Positions 1-5,889 of a stretch of 6,554 bases of DNA are shown here, piece after piece; position 1 is the stretch's first letter; each line of letters opens with the position of its first letter. This DNA comes from Bacteroidetes bacterium UBA5543. GTDB taxonomy: Bacteria > Bacteroidota > Bacteroidia > Chitinophagales > Chitinophagaceae. Under the pieces are notes generated by a model, which searched no databases, had not been told where the DNA came from, and worked only from the letters and a program-made list of their open reading frames with translations. The position numbers were made by a program, and so were the translations under genes. The stretch covers positions 22,172 through 28,725 of the forward strand of contig DINJ01000180.1 of NCBI GenBank assembly GCA_002423665.1, read 5' to 3'.

Positions 1-1365
1 TACATCCTTGCCAGCCTTTTTGATTTTCTCAACCGCTTCGGTCATTAACGTGGTTTTGCCAGAGCCTGCAGCACCCCTGATAATGCTTACCCTTGAAGTC
101 GTGGTCAGGACATGAGAAACCGCATCGGCTTGCTGTCCTTTAAGGTCAAGCTTAGGGGCTGTTTGATATAATGGTTTGACAGCGCCGATGCCAGCCCGAG
201 CCAATGCAATCATCTCTCGTTCTTCGCTTAATACTTCTTTTATGGTGCAAACGCTCTGATTGTATTCCCGCAAATGGATTATACGGTTATCTACCGCGAA
301 TTGTTGATTGATTGCTTCGGCTGACACAGAAACATTGCCAATACTATGCCTATAGGCTTCTTGCAATATGCGCCTTGACGGCATGACCGATGCCCTTTCA
401 AATGAATGTTGAAGGGCATGGTCAATGCATTCATGAGGTGTTAAATGATGGTCGGCTTTTACAATAGGACTTCTTATAATTGTTTCAGCATTAATACCTG
501 CTTCCTGAATTTGTGACCGCCAAATATCTTGCAGGTCACTCATGCGTAACCCTGATTGTTTTTTAGCCCGTGTCCTTGCCCCAAGGTCAGCAAGCTCTTT
601 GGCAGTCGTAATGCCTTTTTCTTTGGCGACACGGCCAATCAAATCAGTCCTTTTGGAAAACAGGTCAATTGCTTCTGTTGGAACACCCACAATCTCGAAA
701 GACTTTGCTGTTTTCCTGACCTGATAACCACGTTCAATCAGCTTATCAGACAGATGTTTGTGGAACAGGCTTTGATAAAAAGGCATATCGCGTTTAATAT
801 CCCGGAACTGGCAGGCCTTAATTTGGTTTTCTTCCTTGTCATGCGTCATGTTAAACACAAAACAATGGGCGTGCAGGTGAGGGTCGGGGGCGTGATTATC
901 AACTGGTCTTGCCGTTTGGTGAATAAATTCTGCCCAGGCAAGGTTGCCAGTATGCCTTTCACCTACTTCACCATTCTTGCGGACACGTGTCATACTGTCA
1001 TTTTCAATAGCCAGCATTGTCTCTGAAACACTTTCCTTGAAAGCGTCTAATATATCAGTTTCATTTGACAACACATGAACAAGGGAAACCGATTTAGGAC
1101 AGTGGAAGTTAATATCATACCCGACAGTCCGTTCATCATTCGTACGGGGTGTTAATGGCTTGCCCGTGACCGGGTGAACATTCTCGCACAAAGCATAGAA
1201 TGCTTCTTTAGTCGGTTCAGAATGCAAACCGACCATCCCTGCAAGATGACCTTTAAACTCACCTTTCAGTTCCTGATCGTTTATATAGTAATCGGCTTTT
1301 TGCAGTGCTTCGGTGAAATAGGATTTTGCCTGCTGAGCCGATTTGCTTTGTATCATCCTTATCAT
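1..1365 (-). CDS. MobF-family conjugative relaxase (TrwC/TraI-like), N-terminal part, cut by the window edge
   Basis: This enzyme would nick one DNA strand at oriT, stay covalently bound to it through a tyrosine, and unwind the strand for transfer. The window holds 455 codons in one uninterrupted frame; the C-terminus lies beyond base 1. The relaxase domain covers about residues 1-300. Candidate catalytic tyrosines are Tyr16 and the Tyr26-Tyr27 pair, matching the two tyrosine sites of TrwC. The likely catalytic-base aspartate is Asp84 in GYDINFHCPKSVSL. The metal-binding histidines are His149 (FIHQTARP) and His165/His167 (DPHLHAH). The helicase domain begins near residue 405 (LKGQQADAV), with Walker A GAAGSGKT at 431-438. 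MobF relaxase-helicases usually exceed 900 residues, so about half is missing here. The start ATG at 1365 follows an in-frame TAA by three codons; ATG 1356 is an alternative. No clear ribosome binding site is seen. It lies downstream of the coupling-protein and membrane-protein genes on the same strand. Confidence 0.95.
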   Translation of the reverse strand, partial: MIRMIQSKSAQQAKSYFTEALQKADYYINDQELKGEFKGHLAGMVGLHSEPTKEAFYALCENVHPVTGKPLTPRTNDERTVGYDINFHCPKSVSLVHVLSNETDILDAFKESVSETMLAIENDSMTRVRKNGEVGERHTGNLAWAEFIHQTARPVDNHAPDPHLHAHCFVFNMTHDKEENQIKACQFRDIKRDMPFYQSLFHKHLSDKLIERGYQVRKTAKSFEIVGVPTEAIDLFSKRTDLIGRVAKEKGITTAKELADLGARTRAKKQSGLRMSDLQDIWRSQIQEAGINAETIIRSPIVKADHHLTPHECIDHALQHSFERASVMPSRRILQEAYRHSIGNVSVSAEAINQQFAVDNRIIHLREYNQSVCTIKEVLSEEREMIALARAGIGAVKPLYQTAPKLDLKGQQADAVSHVLTTTSRVSIIRGAAGSGKTTLMTEAVEKIKKAGKDV

Positions 1366-1519
1366 GCTGGAATGTTATATCGCAACTATGAGCGGATTAT
1401 CTGAAAATATTCATCTATTAACAGTGTTTCATATTCAGGCTGTGTTGGGAGTAATGTATTAAGTGCTATGTAAAGTTTTTCTATCAGACATCTTCTCTAA
1501 GCACTGCTTAGAAAACAAG
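1366..1519 (-). other. Leader region between the membrane-protein gene and the relaxase gene
   Basis: This 154-base AT-rich stretch has no credible gene. It holds the palindrome listed separately at 1496-1512 and two direct copies of ATATTCA (1407-1413 and 1431-1437), the first preceded by CTGAA (1401-1405) and the second running into TTCAG (1434-1438). I see no convincing Bacteroidota -7 box. It is far longer than the 11-base gap upstream of the membrane-protein gene, so it may carry a promoter, an operator or the transfer origin. That is inference from position beside a relaxase gene; I recognise no nic-site consensus. Confidence 0.3.
1496..1512. repeat. 17-base palindrome upstream of the relaxase gene
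   Basis: TCTAAGCA and TGCTTAGA form perfect 8-base arms around a single central C. Two further T-A pairs are possible outside a one-base mismatch. It lies seven bases past the stop codon of the membrane-protein gene and about 130 bases before the relaxase start. No T-run follows it on the minus strand, which argues against an intrinsic terminator. The one-base spacer fits a dimeric protein-binding site better than an RNA hairpin. A relaxase autoregulatory or relaxosome site is possible but unproven. Confidence 0.5.
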
Positions 1520-2263
1520 TTATACAGCTAAAGCCCCATCTTCCTCACTATCATTTGTATTTAGCACGTCATCTGCAAAGGCTTTTCTTAGTTGTTCAGA
1601 TGAGGGCTTCCTACCAAAAAACGGAACCTGCCTTGGGGAAACTTCTTTATCCTGGACAAAGGTTTCAGACAGTTCCTGATTGCAAATAATCTCGTCTATT
1701 TTATCCATTACAAAATGGTCACCCAATAGGGCTGCAAGCATATTATGCAGATAATAGCAAATGGAGCAGAATACAACAACTAACCCTACCATAGGGTCAA
1801 CTGTAATCAGTATTAGCACACCAATCACAAAGCAAAGGAGCGGTTCGTAGTAAACATCTATTCTTCTTTGTGTTGGCTTCAGACCAAATAACCTGATTTG
1901 TTTAAAAAACGGATAGGACAGACCGGAGCTTAAACTGAATTTGGCAAAGTCAAATACGGATGGTTCGCGCCTGATTTCAAGGTAACGGACTACTGCCATT
2001 ATGGCGTATGCTGCAAGGAAGATATAACTGAAGGTAGAGGGGTCGTCCATGTTCACTTTTGCTTGAGTGTAGATGATAGCATACGTGCCAATGCCAACTA
2101 GCACGGCAACAAAAAGAGAATAATATCTTTCGCCCATATTTTTTCTCAAAAACACATCAAGCACAATTTTGGGGAAAGCTAATAACGTGATGATTAATCC
2201 GATAACTTTTTTGTTCAGTTCCATGCGTCCATAGACGGTAGAATAATAGATGTTTTTTTTCAT
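1520..2263 (-). CDS. Multi-spanning inner-membrane protein of unknown function, next to the coupling-protein gene
   Basis: The 247-residue product has hydrophobic stretches at about 19-39, 48-66, 78-96, 140-156 and 158-178, so four or five membrane spans. A hydrophilic tail of about 65 residues follows (182-247) and ends in an acidic cluster (NDSEEDGALAV). The loop at about 97-139 is rich in Arg and Lys (EIRRE, KPTQRR), which suggests it is cytoplasmic. I do not recognise the family. The gene starts 11 bases after the coupling-protein stop, so the two are very probably cotranscribed and may act together, for example as membrane anchor or scaffold for the ATPase; this is inference from context. 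The start is ATG 2263, followed by an A8 run (MKKN). ATG 2224 (MELNKK) is a possible alternative that keeps all the spans. Confidence 0.85.
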   Translation of the reverse strand: MKKNIYYSTVYGRMELNKKVIGLIITLLAFPKIVLDVFLRKNMGERYYSLFVAVLVGIGTYAIIYTQAKVNMDDPSTFSYIFLAAYAIMAVVRYLEIRREPSVFDFAKFSLSSGLSYPFFKQIRLFGLKPTQRRIDVYYEPLLCFVIGVLILITVDPMVGLVVVFCSICYYLHNMLAALLGDHFVMDKIDEIICNQELSETFVQDKEVSPRQVPFFGRKPSSEQLRKAFADDVLNTNDSEEDGALAV

Positions 2264-2274
2264 TTGCAGTGGTT

Positions 2275-3810
2275 TTATTGTGAATTGGAATTTTGATTGA
2301 TGACGATTTTGCGATAGTTGAATTTATTAGGAAACTGTTTGCCCTGAATGTGTATATATCCTGACACAAGAAACTCATTCTGTGGCCCACCAGTTTTTAA
2401 CGCACCGAATTCCTCTGGACGTACCATTTTTTCCAGTTTTGAAGAGACAGTCTGGGTGACGGACATCTTGCCATCCACCGAAGTCGTAGCTTCGGATTCT
2501 TCACGCTGGTATCCTTCCCCAATTAGTTCAGAGGCATATTTATTAGTTTCTATATCGGCATTAGCATGAAAGATTTTCGTGCTTAATGTTCCAAGAAAAC
2601 TTTTGACCTTGTATTCAGATTTCTCACCACCCATATTCGCATAGTAGTTCGGCAGGTTCTGTGAAATATATACAGTAGCAATACGACTGCTACGAGCTGT
2701 CGCCTGGTACTCGGCATCGTATTCATGCAGGAAGTGTTGTGCTTCGTCTGCCCATAAGAACACAGGGCGGCCATTTTCCTTTACTTTTCTTCTTTCCATT
2801 GCCCTTTGCCAGATATACTTGAACATTATTTGACTATCCCTGCCAACCTTATGATATTCTTTTACAGGCAGGCAGATCAGGATAATTTTACCCTCAAGGC
2901 ATTGTTCTGGTGTAAATGTTGATTTGTGACGGCAGAATAAAGAAAATACCGGGTCTTTGATAAGGCTGTTCAAAAAACCGATAAATGAAAAGTCAATAAT
3001 TGCCCGTGTCTTTTCGCTGATATTGATAAAGCTCTCAATAAAGAATTCATCAACGAACTTAAAGTTTCGTGCCTGGGGCAGGGCATCACAAACTGCCTGT
3101 TCATAAGCCATGCTGTCAAGTGCATTTAGCCAATCCTGGTCTTGCCGTTCTTCCCATGCCTTTACCTGCTTTTCAATGTTATCCCTTGCAGTATCAAAAG
3201 CTAGTTCAAAGGCACGTTTTTTTCTATCAGGGTTTGCCTTTATCTTATTCAGGTTTTGCAATTCTTCTTTTGAGAATACAGATTGGGCAATAGTGTACAA
3301 TAACTCAACTGATACTTTGCCATAGGCGAGCAAGCATAAATCAATTGTATTGGCTATCAGCATATCCAGTGCCGTTTCCCAAAACGGGTCGTCACTTTTG
3401 CCTTTGCTTTTTTCTTCACTTGCCCGGATAACGGTTTTGAGAACCTGTACAATATTTTCGGTTATTGACCTGTCGCCGACGACCTGGGATTCATATTCAA
3501 GGAAGTTGAAATAGTTCTTTTCATTAGGCTCAACAATCAAAAGGTCGTTGGAGCGATTGGCGGCCTTACAGTATTGCTGCCACAGTTCCTTTTCATCATG
3601 TTTAGCTGTTAATACCAACCCGCCAAACCCGTTTTCAAGGTACTTTAATGCTAGCATTTTTCCTGAACCCGATGTCTTGCCAGAGCCGATACCGCCAAAC
3701 ACCTGTACACCCTCAACCGCATTCCGTATAGTCCACGAGGTACTGCCTGATTTATCAGTAAAATCAATTAGTTTCGTATCAAGGTCAAAATAACTGGTTG
3801 CAGTACTCAT
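2275..3810 (-). CDS. Type IV coupling protein, VirD4/TraD/TraG-like ATPase without an evident N-terminal membrane anchor
   Basis: Coupling proteins are hexameric ATPases that carry the relaxase-DNA complex to the secretion channel. The 511-residue product has Walker A at about 39-50 (GGIGSGKTSGSG, Lys45-Thr46). Walker B is at 351-358 (FLWADEAQ, Asp355-Glu356), followed by the family's ARSSRI...YISQN stretch (372-385) with a likely sensor Gln384. The region between, about 110-300, is largely helical and charged and probably forms the all-alpha domain. VirD4, TraD and TrwB begin with two membrane helices before Walker A. Here only 38 mostly polar residues precede it and no membrane segment is visible. 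The start chosen is ATG 3810; a TTG at 3825 would add five residues. The membrane-protein gene 11 bases downstream could supply an anchor. The relaxase gene follows that one, consistent with a single DNA-processing module. Confidence 0.93.
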   Translation of the reverse strand: MSTATSYFDLDTKLIDFTDKSGSTSWTIRNAVEGVQVFGGIGSGKTSGSGKMLALKYLENGFGGLVLTAKHDEKELWQQYCKAANRSNDLLIVEPNEKNYFNFLEYESQVVGDRSITENIVQVLKTVIRASEEKSKGKSDDPFWETALDMLIANTIDLCLLAYGKVSVELLYTIAQSVFSKEELQNLNKIKANPDRKKRAFELAFDTARDNIEKQVKAWEERQDQDWLNALDSMAYEQAVCDALPQARNFKFVDEFFIESFINISEKTRAIIDFSFIGFLNSLIKDPVFSLFCRHKSTFTPEQCLEGKIILICLPVKEYHKVGRDSQIMFKYIWQRAMERRKVKENGRPVFLWADEAQHFLHEYDAEYQATARSSRIATVYISQNLPNYYANMGGEKSEYKVKSFLGTLSTKIFHANADIETNKYASELIGEGYQREESEATTSVDGKMSVTQTVSSKLEKMVRPEEFGALKTGGPQNEFLVSGYIHIQGKQFPNKFNYRKIVINQNSNSQ

Positions 3811-3825
3811 AAAAGTGACAAGCAA

Positions 3826-3856
3826 CTAAACTAATAAATTCAAAAAAATCACAATA
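3826..3856 (-). promoter_or_regulatory. Candidate Bacteroidota-type promoter for the coupling-protein gene
   Basis: Read on the minus strand, TATTGTG (3856-3850) contains a TTG that could be the -33 element. After an 18-base spacer comes TAGTTTAG (3833-3826), which matches the Bacteroidota -7 consensus TAnnTTTG at five of six fixed positions. Initiation would fall about 10 bases before ATG 3810. The consensus is known for Bacteroides; its use here is inference. The palindrome at 3857-3870 abuts the -33 side, where an operator could act. Confidence 0.4.
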
Positions 3857-3870
3857 CAGTCAAAAGACTG
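3857..3870. repeat. Palindrome CAGTC-TTTT-GACTG (minus-strand reading), candidate operator
   Basis: Five-base arms surround a four-base spacer. A near-identical copy lies upstream of the outer-membrane-like gene at 6529-6542, where the GTCTTTTGACTG core is kept and only the outer pairs differ. Both copies are followed on the minus strand by TATTGTGATT and then AATTTAT. Presence in front of two separate transcription units points to a shared protein-binding site. The bound regulator is unknown; the helix-turn-helix protein encoded at 5608-5877 is a candidate by proximity only. Confidence 0.45.
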
Positions 3871-3897
3871 ATAGCCGTTTAAATTTTTTACAACTAA

Positions 3898-4527
3898 TTA
3901 AAATGCTAATAGTGGTAATGCATCAGCAGTTTCTTCATCATGTTCAAGTAGTGCCCTAATGTAAAATAGAATTGTGATTCCTTTGTAATCCCAGGGTGTC
4001 CATGACATATCTTCCCTATAGTAATCGAATGTCATCAGGTCACGTATCATAAGCTCTGCATGTAATGAATGTTCTAATGGTGGCTCGTATTTTACAAACT
4101 TGACTAGTCGCTTTCTGGCAGCCTCTTTGAATTGAGATAAATATGTGTCATACCTCCGCAGCTCATTTTCAGTGTATGGAAGTTCCAGTGTCCATCCTCC
4201 TTTTTTCATGTCATCGTTGCGGATGTGCATGACCTGAGAAGCAACAGCATCATTAAATTGTGTTTCAGAAAGTGAGCCTTGTTTATAGCTGTAAATCAAT
4301 GTGCGTATAAATGGCTCATGTGGTAAAGTTATAGCCTCTTCGGTTTTATACCCTAGATGTTTTATAATTTCATCTTTAGCTTCTTCTGAATATTGTGGGT
4401 GTATTTCGGATTGCTCAACAATATCATCCCACCACATCAAATAGCGACCACACCACTTTACACCCTCTTTGAGTTTATCGACATCACCTTTGTAATATTT
4501 GAGCAATTCAGGAGTGTATTCTTCCAT
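3898..4527 (-). CDS. Uncharacterised soluble acidic protein
   Basis: The 209-residue product has no signal peptide or membrane segment. It looks mainly helical and is rich in Glu, Asp, Tyr and Trp, with charged helices such as about 40-60 (QYSEEAKDEIIKHLGYKTEE) and 127-146, and an acidic C-terminal stretch HDEETADALP. I recognise no domain or catalytic motif. The start chosen is ATG 4527, because TAAGG lies about six bases upstream, one of the few Shine-Dalgarno-like sequences in the window; a GTG at 4572 would add 15 residues. It lies 87 bases upstream of the coupling-protein gene on the same strand and is divergent from the plus-strand gene at 4607. That position suggests an accessory transfer, regulatory or cargo protein, but the sequence does not decide between these. 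Confidence 0.75.
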   Translation of the reverse strand: MEEYTPELLKYYKGDVDKLKEGVKWCGRYLMWWDDIVEQSEIHPQYSEEAKDEIIKHLGYKTEEAITLPHEPFIRTLIYSYKQGSLSETQFNDAVASQVMHIRNDDMKKGGWTLELPYTENELRRYDTYLSQFKEAARKRLVKFVKYEPPLEHSLHAELMIRDLMTFDYYREDMSWTPWDYKGITILFYIRALLEHDEETADALPLLAF

Positions 4528-4606
4528 GGCGCACCTTAAAAGCAATAAATGTTTTTTTGCATATCTTAGCACTTAATAGGTGGAAAATCAACAAAAATCA
4601 ATCGCT
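4528..4606. promoter_or_regulatory. Divergent start region between the 209-residue and the plus-strand disordered-protein genes
   Basis: These 79 bases separate two divergently read genes, so at least two start signals should lie in or near them. The region has a T7 run followed by G (plus strand, about 4552-4559) and TAAGG before ATG 4527 on the minus strand. I find no clear TAnnTTTG box for either direction and no copy of the GTCTTTTGAC palindrome, so regulation seems to differ from that of the coupling-protein gene. The call rests on gene arrangement. Confidence 0.35.
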
Positions 4607-5335
4607 ATGGATAAACTAACGCCTGAAGAAGAATATAACAAGATACTCGGCGAAGCCTCGCTAAAGATACAGGACCTGCAAAGCCAAATAGATAATCCGA
4701 CAGCCAATAGAGGACCTGCTCCTGCTTTGCGCCCACAGGGTGCTACTCCAGTTAATTATACAGCAAATCCGAACAATAAGGACGCCTTGCAGCAGCAGAT
4801 TTATGATACTAAGGCAGAGACCATAGCAAAGACAGATAAAATAATAAGCGGTATGCCGAAGCATATCCAGCCTGAAATGAAACAACGTACTCTGTATGCA
4901 TTATATCCGGCAAACAAGGAGGCTTCGCCGAGCCCGAAACATGCACAGAAATCCATGAATGATGCCCAGGAGAATCTCATGAAAACCAAAGCTGATGCAG
5001 GTAGAGAACGTCAACAACAGGAGCATAATAAGTCACAAAACAAAGAAGATGGAGGAAATAATCAATCTCGGTTTTCACAAGGTTTGAATTATTCCAAGCA
5101 TCAACAAGACCCAAGCAAAGAAGCTAAACAACCTACCCAAGAAAAGGAAAACCCTACAGGAAAGGAGGAGGGGCAGAACAAAGGCGATACATGGTCAATG
5201 TCATCAAGGTTTACCCAAACATTGAATTATACCGGCCATGAAAAAGGTTCACCTGATGCAGGAAATAAGACACCTAATCAGGATAAAGATGTTACTCCAA
5301 GTAAGAATACCACTCCTGAACCTGAAAAAGAATAA
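4607..5335 (+). CDS. Predicted disordered Q/N/K/P-rich protein with a duplicated 12-residue motif
   Basis: The 242-residue product is very hydrophilic, with no signal peptide or membrane span. Residues 1-30 (LTPEEEYNKILGEASLKIQDLQSQI) could form a short helix or coiled coil. Another ordered-looking part spans about 60-105 (ALQQQIYDTKAETIAKTDKIISG and the following MPKHIQPEMKQRTLYALYP). From about 110 on it is low-complexity and probably disordered. A motif of form SRF-[ST]-Q-x-LNY-[ST]-x-H occurs at 154-165 and 200-211, separated by a charged linker; such motifs often bind a partner, but none is known here. It is the only plus-strand gene. The start ATG 4607 is preferred; GTG 4580 would add nine residues. 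The C-terminus EPEKE is shared with the convergent 90-residue protein. I recognise no family. Confidence 0.8.
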   Translation: MDKLTPEEEYNKILGEASLKIQDLQSQIDNPTANRGPAPALRPQGATPVNYTANPNNKDALQQQIYDTKAETIAKTDKIISGMPKHIQPEMKQRTLYALYPANKEASPSPKHAQKSMNDAQENLMKTKADAGRERQQQEHNKSQNKEDGGNNQSRFSQGLNYSKHQQDPSKEAKQPTQEKENPTGKEEGQNKGDTWSMSSRFTQTLNYTGHEKGSPDAGNKTPNQDKDVTPSKNTTPEPEKE

Positions 5336-5353
5336 TTACTCCTTTTCTGGTTC
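5318..5353. repeat. 36-base inverted repeat spanning two abutting stop codons; possible bidirectional terminator
   Basis: Two 18-base arms meet at TAA|TTA, the stop codons of two convergent genes. GAACCTGAAAAAGAATAA on the plus strand and GAACCAGAAAAGGAGTAA on the minus strand match at 15 of 18 positions. All three differences are third codon positions, so both proteins end in EPEKE. In the minus-strand transcript two of the three differences become G-U pairs, so that RNA folds better. There is no T-run after either side, so intrinsic termination is only a possibility. The centre has no spacer, so a few central bases would have to form the loop. Confidence 0.6.
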
Positions 5354-5608
5354 AATATCACCCTTGCTTTTGTCGGTAGAATAATTGCGGGAGTTGTCTC
5401 GATTAAGCCAGTTCGGGCTTCGCTCTTTGGCTAATTCTTTTAGGTATTGTTCCCGTCCACTGATGAAGCCCTGGCCGCTTTCAGTTTCTTTGACTGCATC
5501 TGCAATTTGACTGGCGATATCAGGCATGTATTTTGTCAATGTATAGCCGTCATTGAACCGCCTTACAAATTCAGGATTTGGTTCGTCTTGCTCAAGTTCC
5601 TTGTCCAT
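5336..5608 (-). CDS. Small uncharacterised acidic/charged protein paired with the helix-turn-helix gene
   Basis: The 90-residue product begins with an acidic stretch (MDKELEQDEPNPEF), followed by FVRRFNDGYTLTKYMPDIASQIADAV (14-39). Next comes SGQGFISGREQYLKELAKER (44-63) and a polar tail ending in EPEKE. It has no membrane span or signal peptide. I recall similar short proteins, with NPEF...FN-GY...YMP and QGF..GREQ patterns, beside small helix-turn-helix genes in Bacteroidota mobile DNA, but no function is established to my knowledge. Its ATG shares one base with the TAA of the upstream gene (TAATG), a sign of translational coupling and a joint role, perhaps as partner or modulator of the DNA-binding protein. 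The gene converges on the plus-strand gene with zero spacing. Confidence 0.75.
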   Translation of the reverse strand: MDKELEQDEPNPEFVRRFNDGYTLTKYMPDIASQIADAVKETESGQGFISGREQYLKELAKERSPNWLNRDNSRNYSTDKSKGDIEPEKE

Positions 5609-5877
5609 TAAAAAGTATTTTTTGAATGTTGCTCAAGATATTCAATAAGCGAACCTCTATCATATAAAATGACCCTTTTCTGGGGTTGTGAGAACCGGAT
5701 TTTCCCCGTGTCTCTTAAGGCTTGAAGCGTGGTTTTGCTCTTTATATTCAGAATGCGCATTGCTTCTGACGGGGGAACCCATTCATCTTGCTCAACTTCA
5801 TTTTTTATTTGTAGGCGTTCTACGACCTGCTCAATTAATGTGTAGAACGCCTGATCTTCCAGACAGATGACTTCCAA
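5608..5877 (-). CDS. Small helix-turn-helix DNA-binding protein (excisionase/HTH_17-like)
   Basis: The 89-residue product has an N-terminal helical part (1-28, MEVICLEDQAFYTLIEQVVERL) and a winged-helix-type HTH at about 32-85. In that domain, EWVPPSEAMRILNIKSKTTLQALRDTGKI is the helix-turn-helix and RFSQPQKRVILYDRGSLIEYL the wing and final helix. This layout is typical of the Bacteroidota mobile-element HTH proteins related to excisionases and MerR-like regulators. It may control element genes or act in excision or relaxosome DNA binding; the sequence does not say which. The start codon is TTG at 5877: a TAG sits two codons upstream and the next in-frame ATG (codon 40) would remove the N-terminal helix and cut into the HTH. 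The gene lies 12 bases after the outer-membrane-like gene and overlaps the next gene by one base, so it is central in a three-gene operon. Confidence 0.88.
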   Translation of the reverse strand: MEVICLEDQAFYTLIEQVVERLQIKNEVEQDEWVPPSEAMRILNIKSKTTLQALRDTGKIRFSQPQKRVILYDRGSLIEYLEQHSKNTF

Positions 5878-5889
5878 TTGCTAAAAAAG

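Noticed and set aside
556..1026. Plus-strand open frame of 156 codons, and the overlapping 542-724 frame
   Set aside because: They lie opposite the relaxase coding strand, whose frame carries the tyrosine, aspartate and histidine motifs without interruption. The plus-strand translations show no domain.
1174..1404. Plus-strand open frame of 76 codons across the relaxase start
   Set aside because: It is antisense to the relaxase N-terminus, which contains recognisable catalytic positions; no independent support.
1496..1512. Intrinsic terminator for the membrane-protein gene
   Set aside because: The palindrome has a one-base centre and is not followed by a T-run on the minus strand, so an operator-like site is the better reading.
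2157..2390. Minus-strand frame overlapping the end of the coupling-protein gene and the start of the membrane-protein gene
   Set aside because: It is in another frame over two well-supported genes and has no motif.
3069..3325. Two plus-strand open frames opposite the coupling-protein gene
   Set aside because: Shadows of the ATPase coding sequence; composition reflects the antisense codons.
4661..4989. Two minus-strand frames with hydrophobic stretches opposite the disordered-protein gene
   Set aside because: The hydrophobic character comes from reading Q/K/N-rich codons in antisense. The plus-strand gene has an internal protein-level repeat and is the better call.
5688..5870. Plus-strand frame of 60 codons opposite the helix-turn-helix gene
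   Set aside because: Antisense to a recognisable HTH protein, with no motif of its own.
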